From Armigeres subalbatus (taxonomy: Eukaryota > Arthropoda > Insecta > Diptera > Culicidae), in contig NW_026943003.1 of NCBI RefSeq assembly GCF_024139115.2, forward strand, positions 1-64,000: 64,000 bases of DNA, given 5' to 3'. Shown here piece by piece: positions 31,161 to 43,027 of this stretch. How positions within the stretch are numbered: position 1 is the stretch's first letter; each line of letters begins with the position of its first letter. The notes beneath the pieces were generated by a model. The model worked only from the letters and a program-made list of their open reading frames with translations, was not told where the DNA came from and did no database searches. The position numbers and the translations under genes were made by a program.

Positions 31161-33107
31161 GGGTACAGTAGTTTCAACAAAACGTTACACTTTGTCACCG
31201 TTTTGTCAACCTGTTGCCTGAAAATAAGTTTGCTGTCGAGGGTCAAGCCAAGGTAGTCGGCCTCATTGGCCCATTCCACAGTCGTGCTATTGAGGATGAT
31301 TTTACAGTCTCCAGGCGGAACAAGTTTAGGGGATTTAGAGTGGGGGAAAAATGATGACCTGGGTCTTTGCGTTGTTGATACAGATCTTCCAGTTGGTGAG
31401 GTACTCTGTCAGGGCATCCAGGCCTCGTTGGAGTTTTGCCACTAGCGCTCTGATCACTTCACCGTTGTAGACGATGGAGGTGTCATCTGCGAACAGAGAC
31501 AGAATGCCGCCTTCTGGAGGTTCTGGCGTGTCGGAGGTGAACAGATTGAAAAGCAGCGGGCCGAGGATACTGTCCTGGGGGACGCCTGCGATTATGTAGT
31601 GCCCCTTGGAACTCGCTCCGCTGATTGAGATCCGAAATGTCCTTGCCGACAGATAATTGTTGACGATTTCCAACAGGTGGCTGGGAAGATTGTAGTGTTG
31701 TAGTTTGTACATCAGGCCAACATGCCATACATTCTCAAATGCTTTCTCGACATCGAGTAAGTCCATGGCAAATGTTTTTAAAACAAACTTGTTCCGTCTG
31801 AGGACGTTGGTAACTCGGGTCAGATGGTGAACGGTTGATCGACCGCGTCGGAAACCAAACTATTCCTCGAGCAAGATGTTGAAATTTTCGGCAGACTCAA
31901 GTAACCGGTGATGAATAGCTTTTTCGAATAGCTTGGATAACCCTGAGAGAAGGCTGATGGGACGATAACTTTTGGGGGAGAAAGGATCCTTCCCAGGCTT
32001 CCGGATGGGGATGACTTTCTCTGACTTCCAGGACGATGGGAAGTAGCTGGACCGGGACACTGATTAAAGATCAGCGAGAGGTGCTCAAAGAACGGAGCAC
32101 TCATGTGTTTGAGCTCGAGATTCAGGATGCTGTGGAAGCCTGGGGTCTACATGTTTTTCGATGATTTGATGTAGGCCGTCAATTCGAAAGCTGAGATCTC
32201 CAACTCCTCCGAGAAGTCGTTGAAAATAAGATGACGACCTTTTTCAGAAACCTTTTCTGCAGGAGTTATAAAGCGATCCTTAAAGCCTTGCTGTCTAATA
32301 GTATCAAAGGTGGAATGGGTCGAGGCTTAGATTTTAGAGTTTTTGTTAGCTTCCAGAACGGCTTACCACAGTCTGGGAGAGCGCGGATCTTATTGGAAAA
32401 ATTACTATTTCTGAGGTCCACCATTCTGACCTGGATAATTTTGGTCATGCGATTGCACCGGGCCTTAAGAGCAGGCAGCCCAATACGTTGGTACTGCCTG
32501 CGAGTGACACTACGTAGACGGATCAAATCTTTGGTGAGTAAATCAATGTTTAGGGTGTTGCTTAGAGATCGCCGCTTGGATGGAGTGGAGCTGGTCGTCG
32601 ATTTCCTCCGGTGTGGTCGGATGTTTCTGGTAGTTGATGTTTTCGTCCACACACCTTTGGAACCAGCTCCAGTCGACCCGATGGTAGTTTCGCCGGGACC
32701 GCTGATGCCGATCGACCGAGGAGCCCACTGGTAGGCGACCGGCTGGGAGATGTGGTCATTCATGTTTGTGATGCATAGTAGAAAGATTGTGGAATGGGCG
32801 CCGGAGCGACTCAGCCGAGTAGGGGAATCGGGCTCAGGATCGTATAGTGACCTTCCTCCATGTCGTTGCTCCAAATGGTTCCGTTTTGATTGCAGCGACT
32901 GTTGCCCCAGGCTTGGTGCTTGGCATTCAGGTCGCCGGCAATGATGAACTGACCTTGTCTCCGCGTAAGCTTGATGATGTCCCTTCGAAGGGCGGCCGAT
33001 GATCCGTCGCCAGCTTTAGCTTGAGTTTGGCAGTACGCCGTGATGAGCGTGATTGTGCCGACAGAGGTAGTAACTTCCACACCGACGGCCTCAACGATGC
33101 GTAGCTG

Positions 33108-33772
33108 CCCGGATAAAAATGTACTATTGATTCAAAAGTGTAAACAATTGAATTACCATACAATGTACAGTATACAATAGGATATATTGTTTCTTGATGG
33201 TTGCATAGATTGTATCAACACTGAGGATACAATACATCAACATATATCTCTAATGTAACAATACTTGCAATTGTTTTTGAAACGTTTTCGTACATAAGAT
33301 TCATACATTGATAACTTTTGAAACGTTTCTTTACATTGCATATAAACTATATAACAATTTTTGCCTCATAGCGCCAAATATGCTTTTTTTTCCCTTTAAA
33401 TTGCATTGTTGAACAGTAAAGCTGTCACCACTGAGAAATCAAAAATCGTATTGTTTTACTATACGAATACAATACAACCCATTGTATTTTGAACAGTTTT
33501 GCTCGGATATTTCAACAATATATTAACCATACACTCTATTGTGTGACGAAAAAAATGTATAGAAAAATCTCAGATTTTGTATAGTTACGATACTTAACAA
33601 CCCGTACATTCTATTGCTAAAACTTCATTTACATTTTAGTAAATGGTTCATAACAATGCATTCTAATGTATTTCTATGGTTTCATTTACAATATAATCTA
33701 TTGCTTATTGAATGTTATTAATAGTAGTGTTACAATAAATGTTATTGATATTCAACTGTATTTTTATTCGGG
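33108..33772. mobile_element. 665-bp AT-rich TIR element in ORF2 endonuclease
   Basis: The ends cccggataaaaatgta and tttttattcggg are imperfect inverted repeats. The flanking dinucleotide TG (33106-33107 and 33773-33774) appears duplicated. Across the site the LINE endonuclease frame would read LPSFQLRIVE without interruption. The interior is AT-rich with many acaatac/gtattgt words and no gene. Confidence 0.8.
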
Positions 33773-33967
33773 TGAAAGCTTGGCAGCAGGCGACAGTTGA
33801 TATTGTAGCGAAAAGCGATGACCACACCACCTCCCCTGATCGGCCGGTCGAGTCGAACGATATGAAAGTCCGAGATGTTGACGTTCACCTCCGGTTTAAG
33901 GTGCGTTTCGGTGATGAACGCAAGCGTTCCAGTTGACCAGGCCGACCCTAGCAGACATTTTCAATGA

Positions 33968-35129
33968 TGAACATGCCAAGAGTGAAGACGGGTTTTATAG
34001 CCGCGCAGCCGAGCGGTGAGCTGCGTGAAGATCGGCATCAGTTCCTCCGGAGTGTAGAGCGGAGTAGATTCTTCCGGTGGGACGACTTTGCTGTAGCGGT
34101 GGGAGTATTTCAATCACACGACGGGGAGCCGGGATGACTGGAAAGTTCACTTCATTGATTGCAGGAACACGGTTCTTCTTCGAAAGGGTCCTGGTGGATG
34201 GCACAAATCTCCCAAATTGAGGTGAACGTGCCCCTGGAGCCGATGTTCTGATACCTGATACCTGGTGGAAGCTTTCTTCTGGATTTCCAGGAAGTCGGCT
34301 CGCTTTGAGCACCTCTTTGTGGTGGCCCAATGTTTGTCGCCACAGCTGGCGCACTTGGGATCGGCCACCTCCATTTTGTCGCACTCGTCAGTCGGATGGG
34401 GTTCGCCAGACTTGTTGCAGCGCGGCTTCATGCGGTAGTTCCTGGTGCCGTGCCTGAAATTTAAGCAGTTGGTGCACTGCGTGACGTCGCTGTGCACTGG
34501 CCGATATCGTTCCCAGTCAACGACGGTGTAATTTGTAACGCCAACCAGCTTCTGGTGCTTCCAGCTAGGGGAGCCGTGCTCCAGATGGATCAGGTAAAGC
34601 TGGTCGCGATATCTCCTCGCCTTGTCGTGACGAGCGATCTTGTGCACGGCTACTGGCTTCAGTCCGCAACTTTCAAGCTCTCCTTCATGTCGTGGACTCC
34701 TCGCAGCAAAGCCTCGAGCGGCTTCGTGCCGGGGTGGTCATGAGTGTAGTACTCATACTTGTAAACCTCGAGGAACTCCACGACGGATTTGTGGTGGTCC
34801 TTATTGACTGGCATCACTTTCACGCCCTCGCTGCAGAGCCGAAATGTACACTTCAGCCCTTTAGCGATTAATTGGCGAATTTTCGGGCGCAAATCCGGCG
34901 GATCGCCCTTCACAAACACAGGCGGGCACTTCTCCTTCCGCTCAGGTTGCACCTGTGGCAGCTGCGATTGCTGCTTCTTCCTCTTTTTCGGCGGATTGCC
35001 GGCGTCATCAAGCGGCAACGGTGAGAACACGTTGCTCTGCAAAAGCTGCTTGGAGGGGTTACCCGCGCCTCCAAGAGCAGTGCGCTTAGGCACTTTTCCC
35101 GCAGCCCAATCGGCCACCGAGTCTCCCAT
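33968..35129 (-). pseudogene. Jockey-type ORF1 (gag-like) with zinc knuckles
   Basis: The start MGDSVADWAAGKVPK at 35129 is chosen because it follows the 5'UTR and matches the gag layout: a basic N-terminal region (PPKKRKKQQ), a central conserved segment, then cysteine motifs. The motifs are CTNCLNFRHGTRNYRMKPRC (about 34490), a degenerate CNKSGEPHPTDEC, and CASCGDKHWATTKRC (about 34350). Frames are broken near 34660 and 34150. ORF1 products bind LINE RNA. It ends ...SWHVHH at a TGA around 33968 and is closely followed by the ORF2 start. Confidence 0.8.
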
Positions 35130-35265
35130 GACGGGTCCGGAAGAAAATAACGCCAACGCGACGAAGCAAAAACATAAACAGCGAACAAACGAAAGAAAAA
35201 ACATGTGGAAAAAATGCACGAGCAAGAAACACGTCCGTACGTGCTGCTGTCTCGAATTGGAATGA

Positions 35266-35850
35266 CTTTGATGCGTCCGCTCTGCGTGAAATATTGTTCA
35301 AACTGATGATTAGATCCAAACCCGCAAGTGATTGATTTTTGATGTCTGTGCTAGTGATGCATGTACGTGATTGGTTGATTTACCAATTTCTAAACGTTTT
35401 ATCAATTATCGATAGTAAATAGTTGAAAATCTGTATTTTCATTTAAACACAAAGAAGCTTTGACTCATCGTTGATCGAATGGTCCAAAAAAAATGAAAAT
35501 CCATCGAGAAACGTCTGAGATATTAAAGTTTAAAGTCTATCATATTTTCGTGACGGTCCCCGATTATCGCACTTGCAAAGTGACGTAGTCCTACGTCAAA
35601 AGTTCTGAGATACATATTTGGAAGCTTATATCATTTTTTTGTGTATTTTCCAAAAGCGTATTTATCTTACAGTTCGGAACTTTTTTGGTATCAATGGTAG
35701 GGGTAAATTGGACACCCTAAGAACAGCTGCTGTTTATCAAGTGGCTATCAAGAAATTGCATTGTTCAATGTAGGTGGGTCGAAGTTGCTTCAATTGATTG
35801 TCTGGTTGCTGGTTGCTATTTTTTTTAATATTCAAATATGTTAATTTGAT
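35266..35850. other. Unassigned spacer
   Basis: AT-rich sequence. No gene or repeat boundary is recognised. Confidence 0.4.
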
Positions 35851-35854
35851 TAAG

Positions 35855-36040
35855 CATATGCGGTATTTCGAAAAATTTCGTTTCAGGTGGTTCGAAACGA
35901 AATTCCGCGGAATTCGATCATGGCGAAATCTGATTTCTTGATTTCGTTTCGTTTCGTAAAATTACAAAAATTTCGCCAGAAAAAACTAGCTTATAACGAA
36001 ATTTAACGGAATTCCGCGGAATTTCGAAACATATTTAGAC
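35855..36040. repeat. TTTCG-rich palindromic repeat
   Basis: It is built of aatttcg/cgaaatt words and perfect palindromes such as aattccgcggaatt (two copies, about 35901 and 36010). A related TTTCG-rich stretch lies at 37530-37640, so these could be the two edges of one element, but true terminal repeats were not established. Confidence 0.55.
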
Positions 36041-36277
36041 TTAGACTTAAACCGAACGGTCGTGTATTAACAAAAATTTTGGCTGTGCCGCTAAACAACA
36101 TCATACAGCTGTTTTCAAAACTTTATGGTATAAAATTTTTTATTAACGCCTACTACATAATCTCATTCTAAGTCGACAAATACGTATTTAGTTTTCTTCT
36201 ATAAAACGTCTTCGGTGTTTTGTTAGAAATGTCCAACAGAAAACGAAAAATATCTTTAACTATTCTATCTCATTTTT

Positions 36278-36530
36278 TGCCTTTCTCGTTTACAAAGTAT
36301 ACGTAAAGGCTATATGTTCGCTCCAAACATGAACTTTTCATAGGAGGCTCGGAGACCCATAGTGTTATATACCAATCGACTCAGTTCGACGAATTGAGGT
36401 GATGTCTGTGTGTGTGTATATGTGTGTGTGTGTCTGTACGCAAAAAAATGTCACTCATTTTTCAAGCCTTCTCCTCAACCGATTTGCTCGCAATGCTTAT
36501 GCCTCAAACCAGGTTTTAGCGTATGGCTAA
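36278..36530 (-). repeat. CA-repeat family member (inverted)
   Basis: Inverse of the family tail: cctttctcg..tacaaagtatacg, gacccatagtgttatatacc, gacgaattgaggtgatgtc and a GT-rich run (about 36407-36434), then part of a 165-bp unit (accgatttgctcgcaa). Confidence 0.75.
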
Positions 36531-36879
36531 GCACCGCTCAAGAGCTAAGAAGACCCTAAGGAAAACATTAATCAAAGCACATGATTTTGTGTTGTATTGA
36601 TTTGAAGCTCGGTTTTCGTCTTCGACTTTTCAAAATAACTTCGTTTACAATAAATATTTAGTCGCTTACCAAGGTGGCTACACATAAATTACCTTTTCAA
36701 CAAACCAAAGATTCCTTTCCCGTGGCGCTCACGGAGATGCAGAGCATTCCTCTTATAATCTTATAATAATGAGTATCAAACTAATTTTCCTCTCCTAATC
36801 CTAAATTGACTGTAAGGGCGTGACTGTCCATAGCAGCTGTTTCTTGCACTCAATTGGAGTCGGTTAAGGAAAAAAATTT

Positions 36880-37060
36880 GACAATTTTTGTATACCCTTT
36901 GTATGCACAAACACATATACAAGGACAAACAGACAATAGCTTGGTTCGTCGAGTTGATTGCATAAAAGACTATGGGTCTCCGAGCCTCCTTTAAAAAGGT
37001 TGGATTTGGAAGGAAATTATATCTTTTTGTTACAAGTTTTTGTATGAGAAAGGAAAAATT
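36880..37060 (+). repeat. Diverged CA-repeat family tail
   Basis: The phrases gttcgtcgagttgattg, gactatgggtctccgagcc and gtatgagaaagg are kept in order. The CA run is reduced to acaaacacatatacaa. Confidence 0.6.
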
Positions 37061-37530
37061 ATTTCCTCATACCTGGTAAACCGCAATCGTAAAAACTTTG
37101 CTATCACATTACTGAAACACAATCTGAAAGACATATCTTTGTGCATTTTGTGCATCTCGTCTGGCGAGAAAATGTATGCTATTAACAATTCTCTATCCGC
37201 ATATACTATATTCGTTTATTCTGGATTTGATTTAGTTCAATACAATATAATAAATAGAATTTGAATCAGACTACAAAAAAATCCCACAATTTCTATATTT
37301 TTATATACATACTTAATGCTATAAATTCCACGATGAATTCCTTTGAAAGCGGCACAAATGCTGGGGTATTTCCTAATGGTAAACGGGAACACGACGTTTT
37401 ATTACAGTGCATCTTCTATTAATATAATTCTATTGGTCGCAAAGCTGTTATTTCACTTTGAGAAAATCAAATCAGAAATCAGTATATGTTGTAAAATCAA
37501 TTCAATAAAAATTCCACGGAAAAAAAATTA
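37061..37530. other. Unassigned AT-rich spacer
   Basis: Two short plus-strand frames (37040-37264 and 37343-37531) show no domain. Confidence 0.4.
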
Positions 37531-37939
37531 AAATTTCGTTTCGTTTCGAAAAATTTCGAAATAAATGGACGTTGATTTCGTATCGTTTCGAAGTCTCGCA
37601 AGGAAATATATATATCGTTTCGTTTCGTTTCGTTGGGAAAAAGTGTCTTATGGCATACCCTTAAATTTGATCATTTAAAATTAGTCCAAAATAATTCATA
37701 TTTAATTTGGGTGGAGGAAAATGGTCAGGCGGTGGGGTAAAGTGAACAATCATGTAAATAAAGCAAATAAGTCGGTCGAAATGTTTTAAACTAACTACAT
37801 ATTCTAAATAATATTCAAAATGTTACCTAACAGATATAAAATCTTCATTTTATCACAGACAAACAGACCTACCGGGGCTGAACAAAATGATAGGTCGGGC
37901 AAAATTGTATCAAAACTCAAATGACCGAATCTGTGTCAG

Positions 37940-39115
37940 AAGGTCGAAGGTCAAAAGGTCGAAGACAAAAGGTCGAAAGGACAAAAGGTTGAAGGGTCAA
38001 AAGATCAAAGGACAAAAGGTCGAAAGGACAAAAAGACAAGGAGTGAGTAGTGAAAAGTGAGACGTAAGAAGGGAGTAGTGAGCATAGGTAAATGAGAAGT
38101 GAAAAGTGAGAAGTGAGAATCGATAAGTGAGAAGTGAGAAGTGAGAAGTGAGAACTGAGAAGTGCATAGTGAATAGAGAGAAGTGAGAAATGAAAAGTAA
38201 AAAGGAAGACATAAAAATGAGAAGTGTAAAGGTAGAAAGCAGGAGGGAGGAAAAACCGTATAGGTAAGAAAGACAAGAATAAAGAAAAACAGAAGAAGAA
38301 AAAAGAACAAAAAGAAAGAAAGAAATGGGAGATGGAAGCAGGAAGAAAGAAGAAGGAGCGAAGACACAAGGATGCAAAAAAAGAAAGAAGCAATTAAAAA
38401 TAAAAAAGAAATAAGGAGCAAAGAAGAAAGAAATAAGTAAGAAAGAAGGAAGAAAAAAGGAAAAAACAGAAGAAATGAAGAAGGAAGAATAGAATAAGAA
38501 GGAATAAATAAGGATGAAAGAAGAAAAAAGGAGGAGAGAATCAAAAAAGAATGCATGAATGAAGAAGGGGAAAAGAAGGAAGAAATAAAAAAAGCAGAAA
38601 GAAAGCAAACAAGAAGGAAGAAAGAAAGAAGAGAGAAAGAATGAAGAAAGAGAGAAGAAAGAAAGAAGGAAAATAAGAGGAAAAATAAGGAAAAAAAGAA
38701 GGAAGAAGAAAGGATGAAGAAAGACGGAAGAAAGAAATAACAAAGAAAGAAGAAACAATAAGAAAAAATACTGAAGAAAGGAAGAACAAAAAACGTTAAA
38801 ATGAAGAAAGAAGTTAGAAGGAAAGTAGAGGAAGGAAGGACGAAGGAAGGAAGACGCAAGGAAACAAAGAAGAGAGTAGGCAATAGAAGCAAGTAACAGG
38901 GAAGGAAGAAAGAAAGATGGGGAAATAAAGAAGAGAAAAATAAGGAAGTAAAAAGGAAGAAAGAAGGAAGAAATAAGGAAGAAGAAGAAAGAAGGAAGAA
39001 AGAAGGAAGAAAGAAGGAAGAAATAAGGAAGAAAGAAGGAAGGAAGAAGGAAGAAAGAAGGAAGAAAGAAATAAGAAAAAATATAGAAATAAGGAAGAAA
39101 GTAGGAAGAAAAACC
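37940..39115 (+). repeat. ~1.1-kb polypurine (GA-rich) tract
   Basis: The plus strand is almost all A/G from about 37945 to 39110. Three successive themes appear: aaaggtcgaagg-type words (to about 38035), gagaagt heptamers (about 38040-38200), and ggaagaaa-type words (about 38280-39110). Antisense open frames up to 376 codons are Phe/Ser/Leu-only translations of the pyrimidine strand and are not genes. It ends exactly at a ccatctagcggtgatggtg terminus at about 39121. Confidence 0.95.
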
Positions 39116-39326
39116 AGAACAATCCATCTAGCGGTGATGGTGCCTTTTTCGTGTAGAAATTATAACTCAAGAAAACAACAACAAGTAACAATAAAAGCTC
39201 ATAAGAGAGGTCAACATTGCACTTTAGGGAGATGGATTCAGTTATTTCCATCAATTAATTATTTAGGTTTATTTAAATTAAAATATTTAAACTGCGGTAA
39301 GCGTTTGAATTTTTGTTTCGGTTTTG

Positions 39327-39618
39327 GGGCCCTCCTTAGCCGTGCGGTAAGATGCGCGGCTACAAAGAAAAACCATGCTGAGGGTGGCTGGGTTCGATTT
39401 CCGGTGGCGGTCTAGACAATTTTCAGATTAAAAATCGACTTACCTGGGCATAAAAGTATCATCGTGTTAGCCTCATGATATACGAATGCAAAAATGGTAA
39501 CTTGGCTTAGAAACCTCGCAGTTAATAACTCTGAAAGTGCTTAATGAACACTAAGCTGCGAGGCGGCTCTGTCCCAGTGTGGGGATGTAATGCCAATAAT
39601 AATAATAAGAAGAAAAAG
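39327..39618 (+). repeat. Feilai-type tRNA-derived SINE, near full length
   Basis: The head ccctccttagccgtgcggta carries the A box, and gctgggttcgatttccgg the B box. The body includes gggcataaaagtatcatcg, cctcatgatatacgaatgc, ctaagctgcgaggcggctct and cccagtgtggggatgtaatg. The tail is (aat/aag)n at about 39593-39618. I recognise this as the Aedes Feilai family from memory. It is transcribed by pol III and mobilised by LINE machinery. It shows only scattered substitutions, so it is relatively young compared with neighbouring relics. Confidence 0.85.
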
Positions 39619-41959
39619 TCTGTATACCGTGGATGCAATCAAATTTTTAACACCAGGCACATAGCTGAACTCTCGCAATCTATGTTTGATACCAAATATT
39701 TCACACGCATTGCATTGTTCAATGCCAACCGATTAGGATGAGTATTTAGTTAGGTCTGGCATCCACACATAGCTTCATGAGCGCAATTGCTCAACAAACT
39801 TCCAAACAACTCGGTAGATGCCCTTGGTAACGGGACAATTAACGTTTGCTTAGATGGGAATTCCAGTTCAGTGTTTAGAAGCAGTTATTTTCAAACTTTT
39901 TATAGCATCCTTCCTTATGGTGAGCGTGGAAAGCTGGATATGGTATATTGTTGTGGCTTTGCTACGATTATATTTTATGTGTTTCATAATGTTTAGAACC
40001 AGAAAATAGGAGTCCATCATTAGGAATCCATCCCTTCTCAAAATGGAGGAATTACTCAAAATTATCAAACTTATCAAAATTATATTTAGTCAACAAATAG
40101 ATAATATTCATGCAGCTAACAACGGAGTTCATCGGTAAAATAAACTACGGCCACCAAAATTGCACGTGTTTTTTTTTGTTTATTGGTTGGAACACAGTCA
40201 GCGTTCGATTTTCCACCATTACAATTTAACTATCGTGCACCAGATAGCACCGCTGTCATTTCCTGGGGAAATTTTCTTCAATGCGTTCAATCATTTCCCA
40301 TTAGCACCCTTCTGGCTCTCGTCACCGCAGCTGAACGGCAAAGTTCAAGAGCAAACGTCAAGCTTAGAAACAACACAACGCGCATGGCCGGGAAATTTCG
40401 CTCTCACTCCACCAATCCTACGACGACGGTGGACATAGACAAGCTGAAATTCCAGCACACCGTCGTCGCCATCCACCCGTCGTTCGGTGTTGGTCACCAT
40501 GAACCGGTTTGGGTAAGGCTTCTCTAGCTCTGTGCGTCGCCCAACTTGGGTGGAATGGGCCAATGTTTTGAAAAAGTTGGAAAACTTTCGCGCTCGTGCT
40601 CTGAGTTGGCGGAGCATTTTCCGGGAGAGCGTGATTAGGATGGGCGTGCGAGAGTTCCTCGGGAGATGTGCGGGAATCCTTGACGGTGCCAGATGACTTC
40701 GATAAATCGTCCGAGATTTTCAGTGCTCTCATGCCGCTGATAGGAAACGGACGTACGACGACGGTTATTGTCGGGCAAACGCTCTGGTAATGGTCCTGTG
40801 ATTTAGTTCCCTTTGCTCATCCGAAGGCGTTATTCAGAAAGCCCCGTGTGTGAGTTATTCTTGGTCCAGCGAAACTGCACTCGAGGGGGGCTAAGCGGTT
40901 CGCTGGTTGCAGATGCGTTGACGGGGGACGGGCAGTGTCAGATGAGATTGCTCGCGATTAATGCTGTGTTGATTGATGGAATTTGTGGGCCATCGAAGGA
41001 TTGACGCTCTCGCGTATTGTGAGGTGGGGTGCCGAGTGATGGAAGTGGTAATTAGCGTTGACTAATTGGAGTGATTCATTAAAACAATATTTTCGGTGCT
41101 GAGTGGAAGACGAGACAAGTGTATTTGTCACACCATCGTCGTTTTATTGCTGTTGTCCGTTGATTGGTTGTAAAAGAAGAAAAGGGTATTGAGATCGGAA
41201 GGATTCCATTGATGGAAAGAAGTTTTCTGGAGGCCGGCTGTGAATTGGAGTATGAGAGCTTAGAGTGTGGCGAGAAGTTCTGTGAACGACCTGGGGTCTT
41301 TTGAAAGGGTCTTGTTTTGGCCCATCTCCGCAAATAGATCATAAGAAGCAAAAGTTACGCTATAAATCATTGCCGGAAGGACAGGAGCCGATCTGGAATA
41401 CTGGTACTTTGAGAAACGATAATAAAACGAACACTGGAATTGTGCTTCTTGAGAAGAATCAATCGAAATGATGAAAGTCATCGTTAATTTAAGCTGTCAA
41501 AGGAAGAAAATCTGTGGAAAGCAATAAAGAAAAAAGTAATCACAGAGCAGTTATTGCTGTTCAATTCACTTAAAGTTCAAGCTTCTTGTGTCATGTGATA
41601 TACTTGGTGATGTGCAAAGTGTTTTACAATAGAAAGAATCCGACGGGGGAATTGGAAAATTTAGCTTGAAACGAAGTTAGGAAAAAACATTTAAACTTGT
41701 GAACGGCTCAAGAAAGTAGGAAAACCCTACAGAAAAACTACAACAAGTGCACACGAAAGGATAAAGCCCACCGAAAAAACGAAGGATTAAGCTTAAATTG
41801 AGCCTCCGCATCGAAAGATAAACTCATTATCGTCGACAGCAGCTTGGAAGGATCGAGGCGAATCGCAACAGCAACCTCATTCCCGTACACTTCTATAACG
41901 ACCCCATTCGCGTAGTACCCACGCAGAATGGAACGATAATTCAACTGATTTCATAACAG
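39619..41959. other. Unique region; possible 5'UTR exon ending at a donor
   Basis: From about 40160 the sequence is non-repetitive, with higher GC at 40.3-41.1 kb, and matches nothing else in the window. It ends in a good splice-donor match, ataacag|gtaggtag, at 41959/41960. The A-rich stretch before it (41500-41959) has no long frame and resembles an insect 5'UTR. No promoter element could be fixed and no coding exon follows here. A plus-strand gene whose coding exons lie far downstream is possible. Chance is also possible. Confidence 0.25.
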
Positions 41960-42695
41960 GTAGGTAGTCGTTTGTTGGAGCTGCAGCTTTTCCCCCGTCA
42001 ATTATCTTTATCGCCCCTGCAAAATGGATATAATTGAATCCTTACTTTATGCTGCTGCTGTTTTTTCGGGTTTTCCACACGCTCGTGTTCTCACTTGGCG
42101 TTTTTTCCGGCCATGTAGCGTGCTGGCATTGCGCTAATGCTACACGAAGCGGCAAATTTGATACGCTTTTAAAAGTTTTATGGTTCAAGTGTACTGGAGG
42201 CGGTTTACTTAAGTACGGAAATAAGTGAAGCAAGTCGTAATTGCATTAGGCTAAAACTTTTACAACGACAGAAACGCCGAATCGACACAATACTATAGAC
42301 ACGGCGGCATCAGTAATGTAAATCTTATTTCTGAGCTGCGCTAATGAAAATGTATGGTATGGTATGGTATGAACGGTATGGTAAACAATGCGCGGACCCT
42401 ATCGAACATATTTTGTATGTACAATGTACATGTTTTCAAGTAAGGTACGCAGAAAGGTGATTTAATAAATTCAATAACATCCGCTCCCCCTCCAGTATAC
42501 TTTTTGTATACTTAATACTAACGAGGCTTGATTAACAGTAGAAAACATTTGCTAAAAAACTTACGGATACATTCGTGCAGAAAATTGTTCCCTAAAAACC
42601 ACCAATCTCTTGCCAGTTTCTATACATTACAAAATATTGTGACTAGGGGTGTTCAAATTTCCGCTAGAGCTGTGGGAGTGAAGCAACAGAATTAA
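41960..42695. other. Unassigned sequence with ggtat microsatellite
   Basis: A (ggtat)n run lies at about 42353-42383. No gene is recognised. Confidence 0.45.
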
Positions 42696-42699
42696 GGCA

Positions 42700-43027
42700 A
42701 TGCAATTTGGGTCTTATGATGGATTCAAACCTCAAGTTAACGCCGTCTGCAACAAAGTTTATAGTGCTTTACACTCCCTAGTTTTGCAGAGACTTTGCAC
42801 TCCTCAACATATAAGGATCCATTTGGCTAGATCACTTTTGGTTCCTTTGTTTGATTACGGCGATACGCTGTTTGGTCTAGCTTCCATGAAAAATTTAAAC
42901 AAATTGAACTTAGTATTTAATGCTGTCGCTGTCATAAGATATGCTTTCAATCTTAAAAAATACGAGCATATATCAAACTATCGGAATCAATTACTTGGAT
43001 GCAATCTCACAAATCACCTCAAACTTA
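42700..43027 (+). pseudogene. LINE RT C-terminal part, first half
   Basis: The plus strand reads FKPQVNAVCNKVYSALHSL, IHLARSLLVPLFDYGDTLFG, LNLVFNAVAVIRYAFNLKK and HISNYRNQLLG, the thumb/C-terminal region of a non-LTR RT. The frame leads into LTNHLKL at 43024. It is then cut by the 43028-45770 insertion. The LINE is 5' truncated at about 42700. Confidence 0.75.

Larger units (their letters stand above)
30369..33959 (-). pseudogene. Jockey-type ORF2: APE endonuclease and reverse transcriptase
   Basis: It starts MSARVGLVNWNAC at 33959. The endonuclease shows AFITETHL (Glu) and GDLNAKHQAWGN (about 32950). The linker FWKLTKTLKSKPRPIPPL is at about 32320. RT fingers show SYRPISLLSGLSKLFEKA (about 31960), the palm shows LDVEKAFENVWH (first Asp, about 31755), then GVPQDSILGPLLFNLFTSD (about 31590) and FADDTSIVY (about 31490). 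The thumb YPLINHR/IILSVIEYGMPVWE ends near 30369. The usual G in GVPQGS is D here. Several frameshifts and two MITE insertions kill it. The protein would nick the target and prime reverse transcription there. Confidence 0.85.
30051..35265 (-). mobile_element. Near full-length Jockey-clade LINE (decayed)
   Basis: The order on the minus strand is 5'UTR (about 35265-35130), ORF1/gag (35129-33968), ORF2 (33959-about 30369), and a 3'UTR ending in an AT-rich aataaacgaatttaa near 30051. ORF2 starts a few bases after the ORF1 stop. Two MITEs are nested inside (30612-31160 and 33108-33772). Domain order and the FADDT/GVPQ-S RT signatures place it in the Jockey clade. The 5' boundary is approximate and no flanking duplication was found. 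Confidence 0.85.

Noticed and set aside
32231..35265. Plus-strand frames at 32231-32734 and 34789-35265
   Set aside because: They are antisense to the Jockey-type LINE ORF2 and ORF1.
37917..39254. Minus-strand frames up to 376 codons rich in Phe, Ser and Leu, resembling membrane segments
   Set aside because: They are the complement of the polypurine tract. The hydrophobicity is a codon artefact (TTC, TTT, CTT, TCC).
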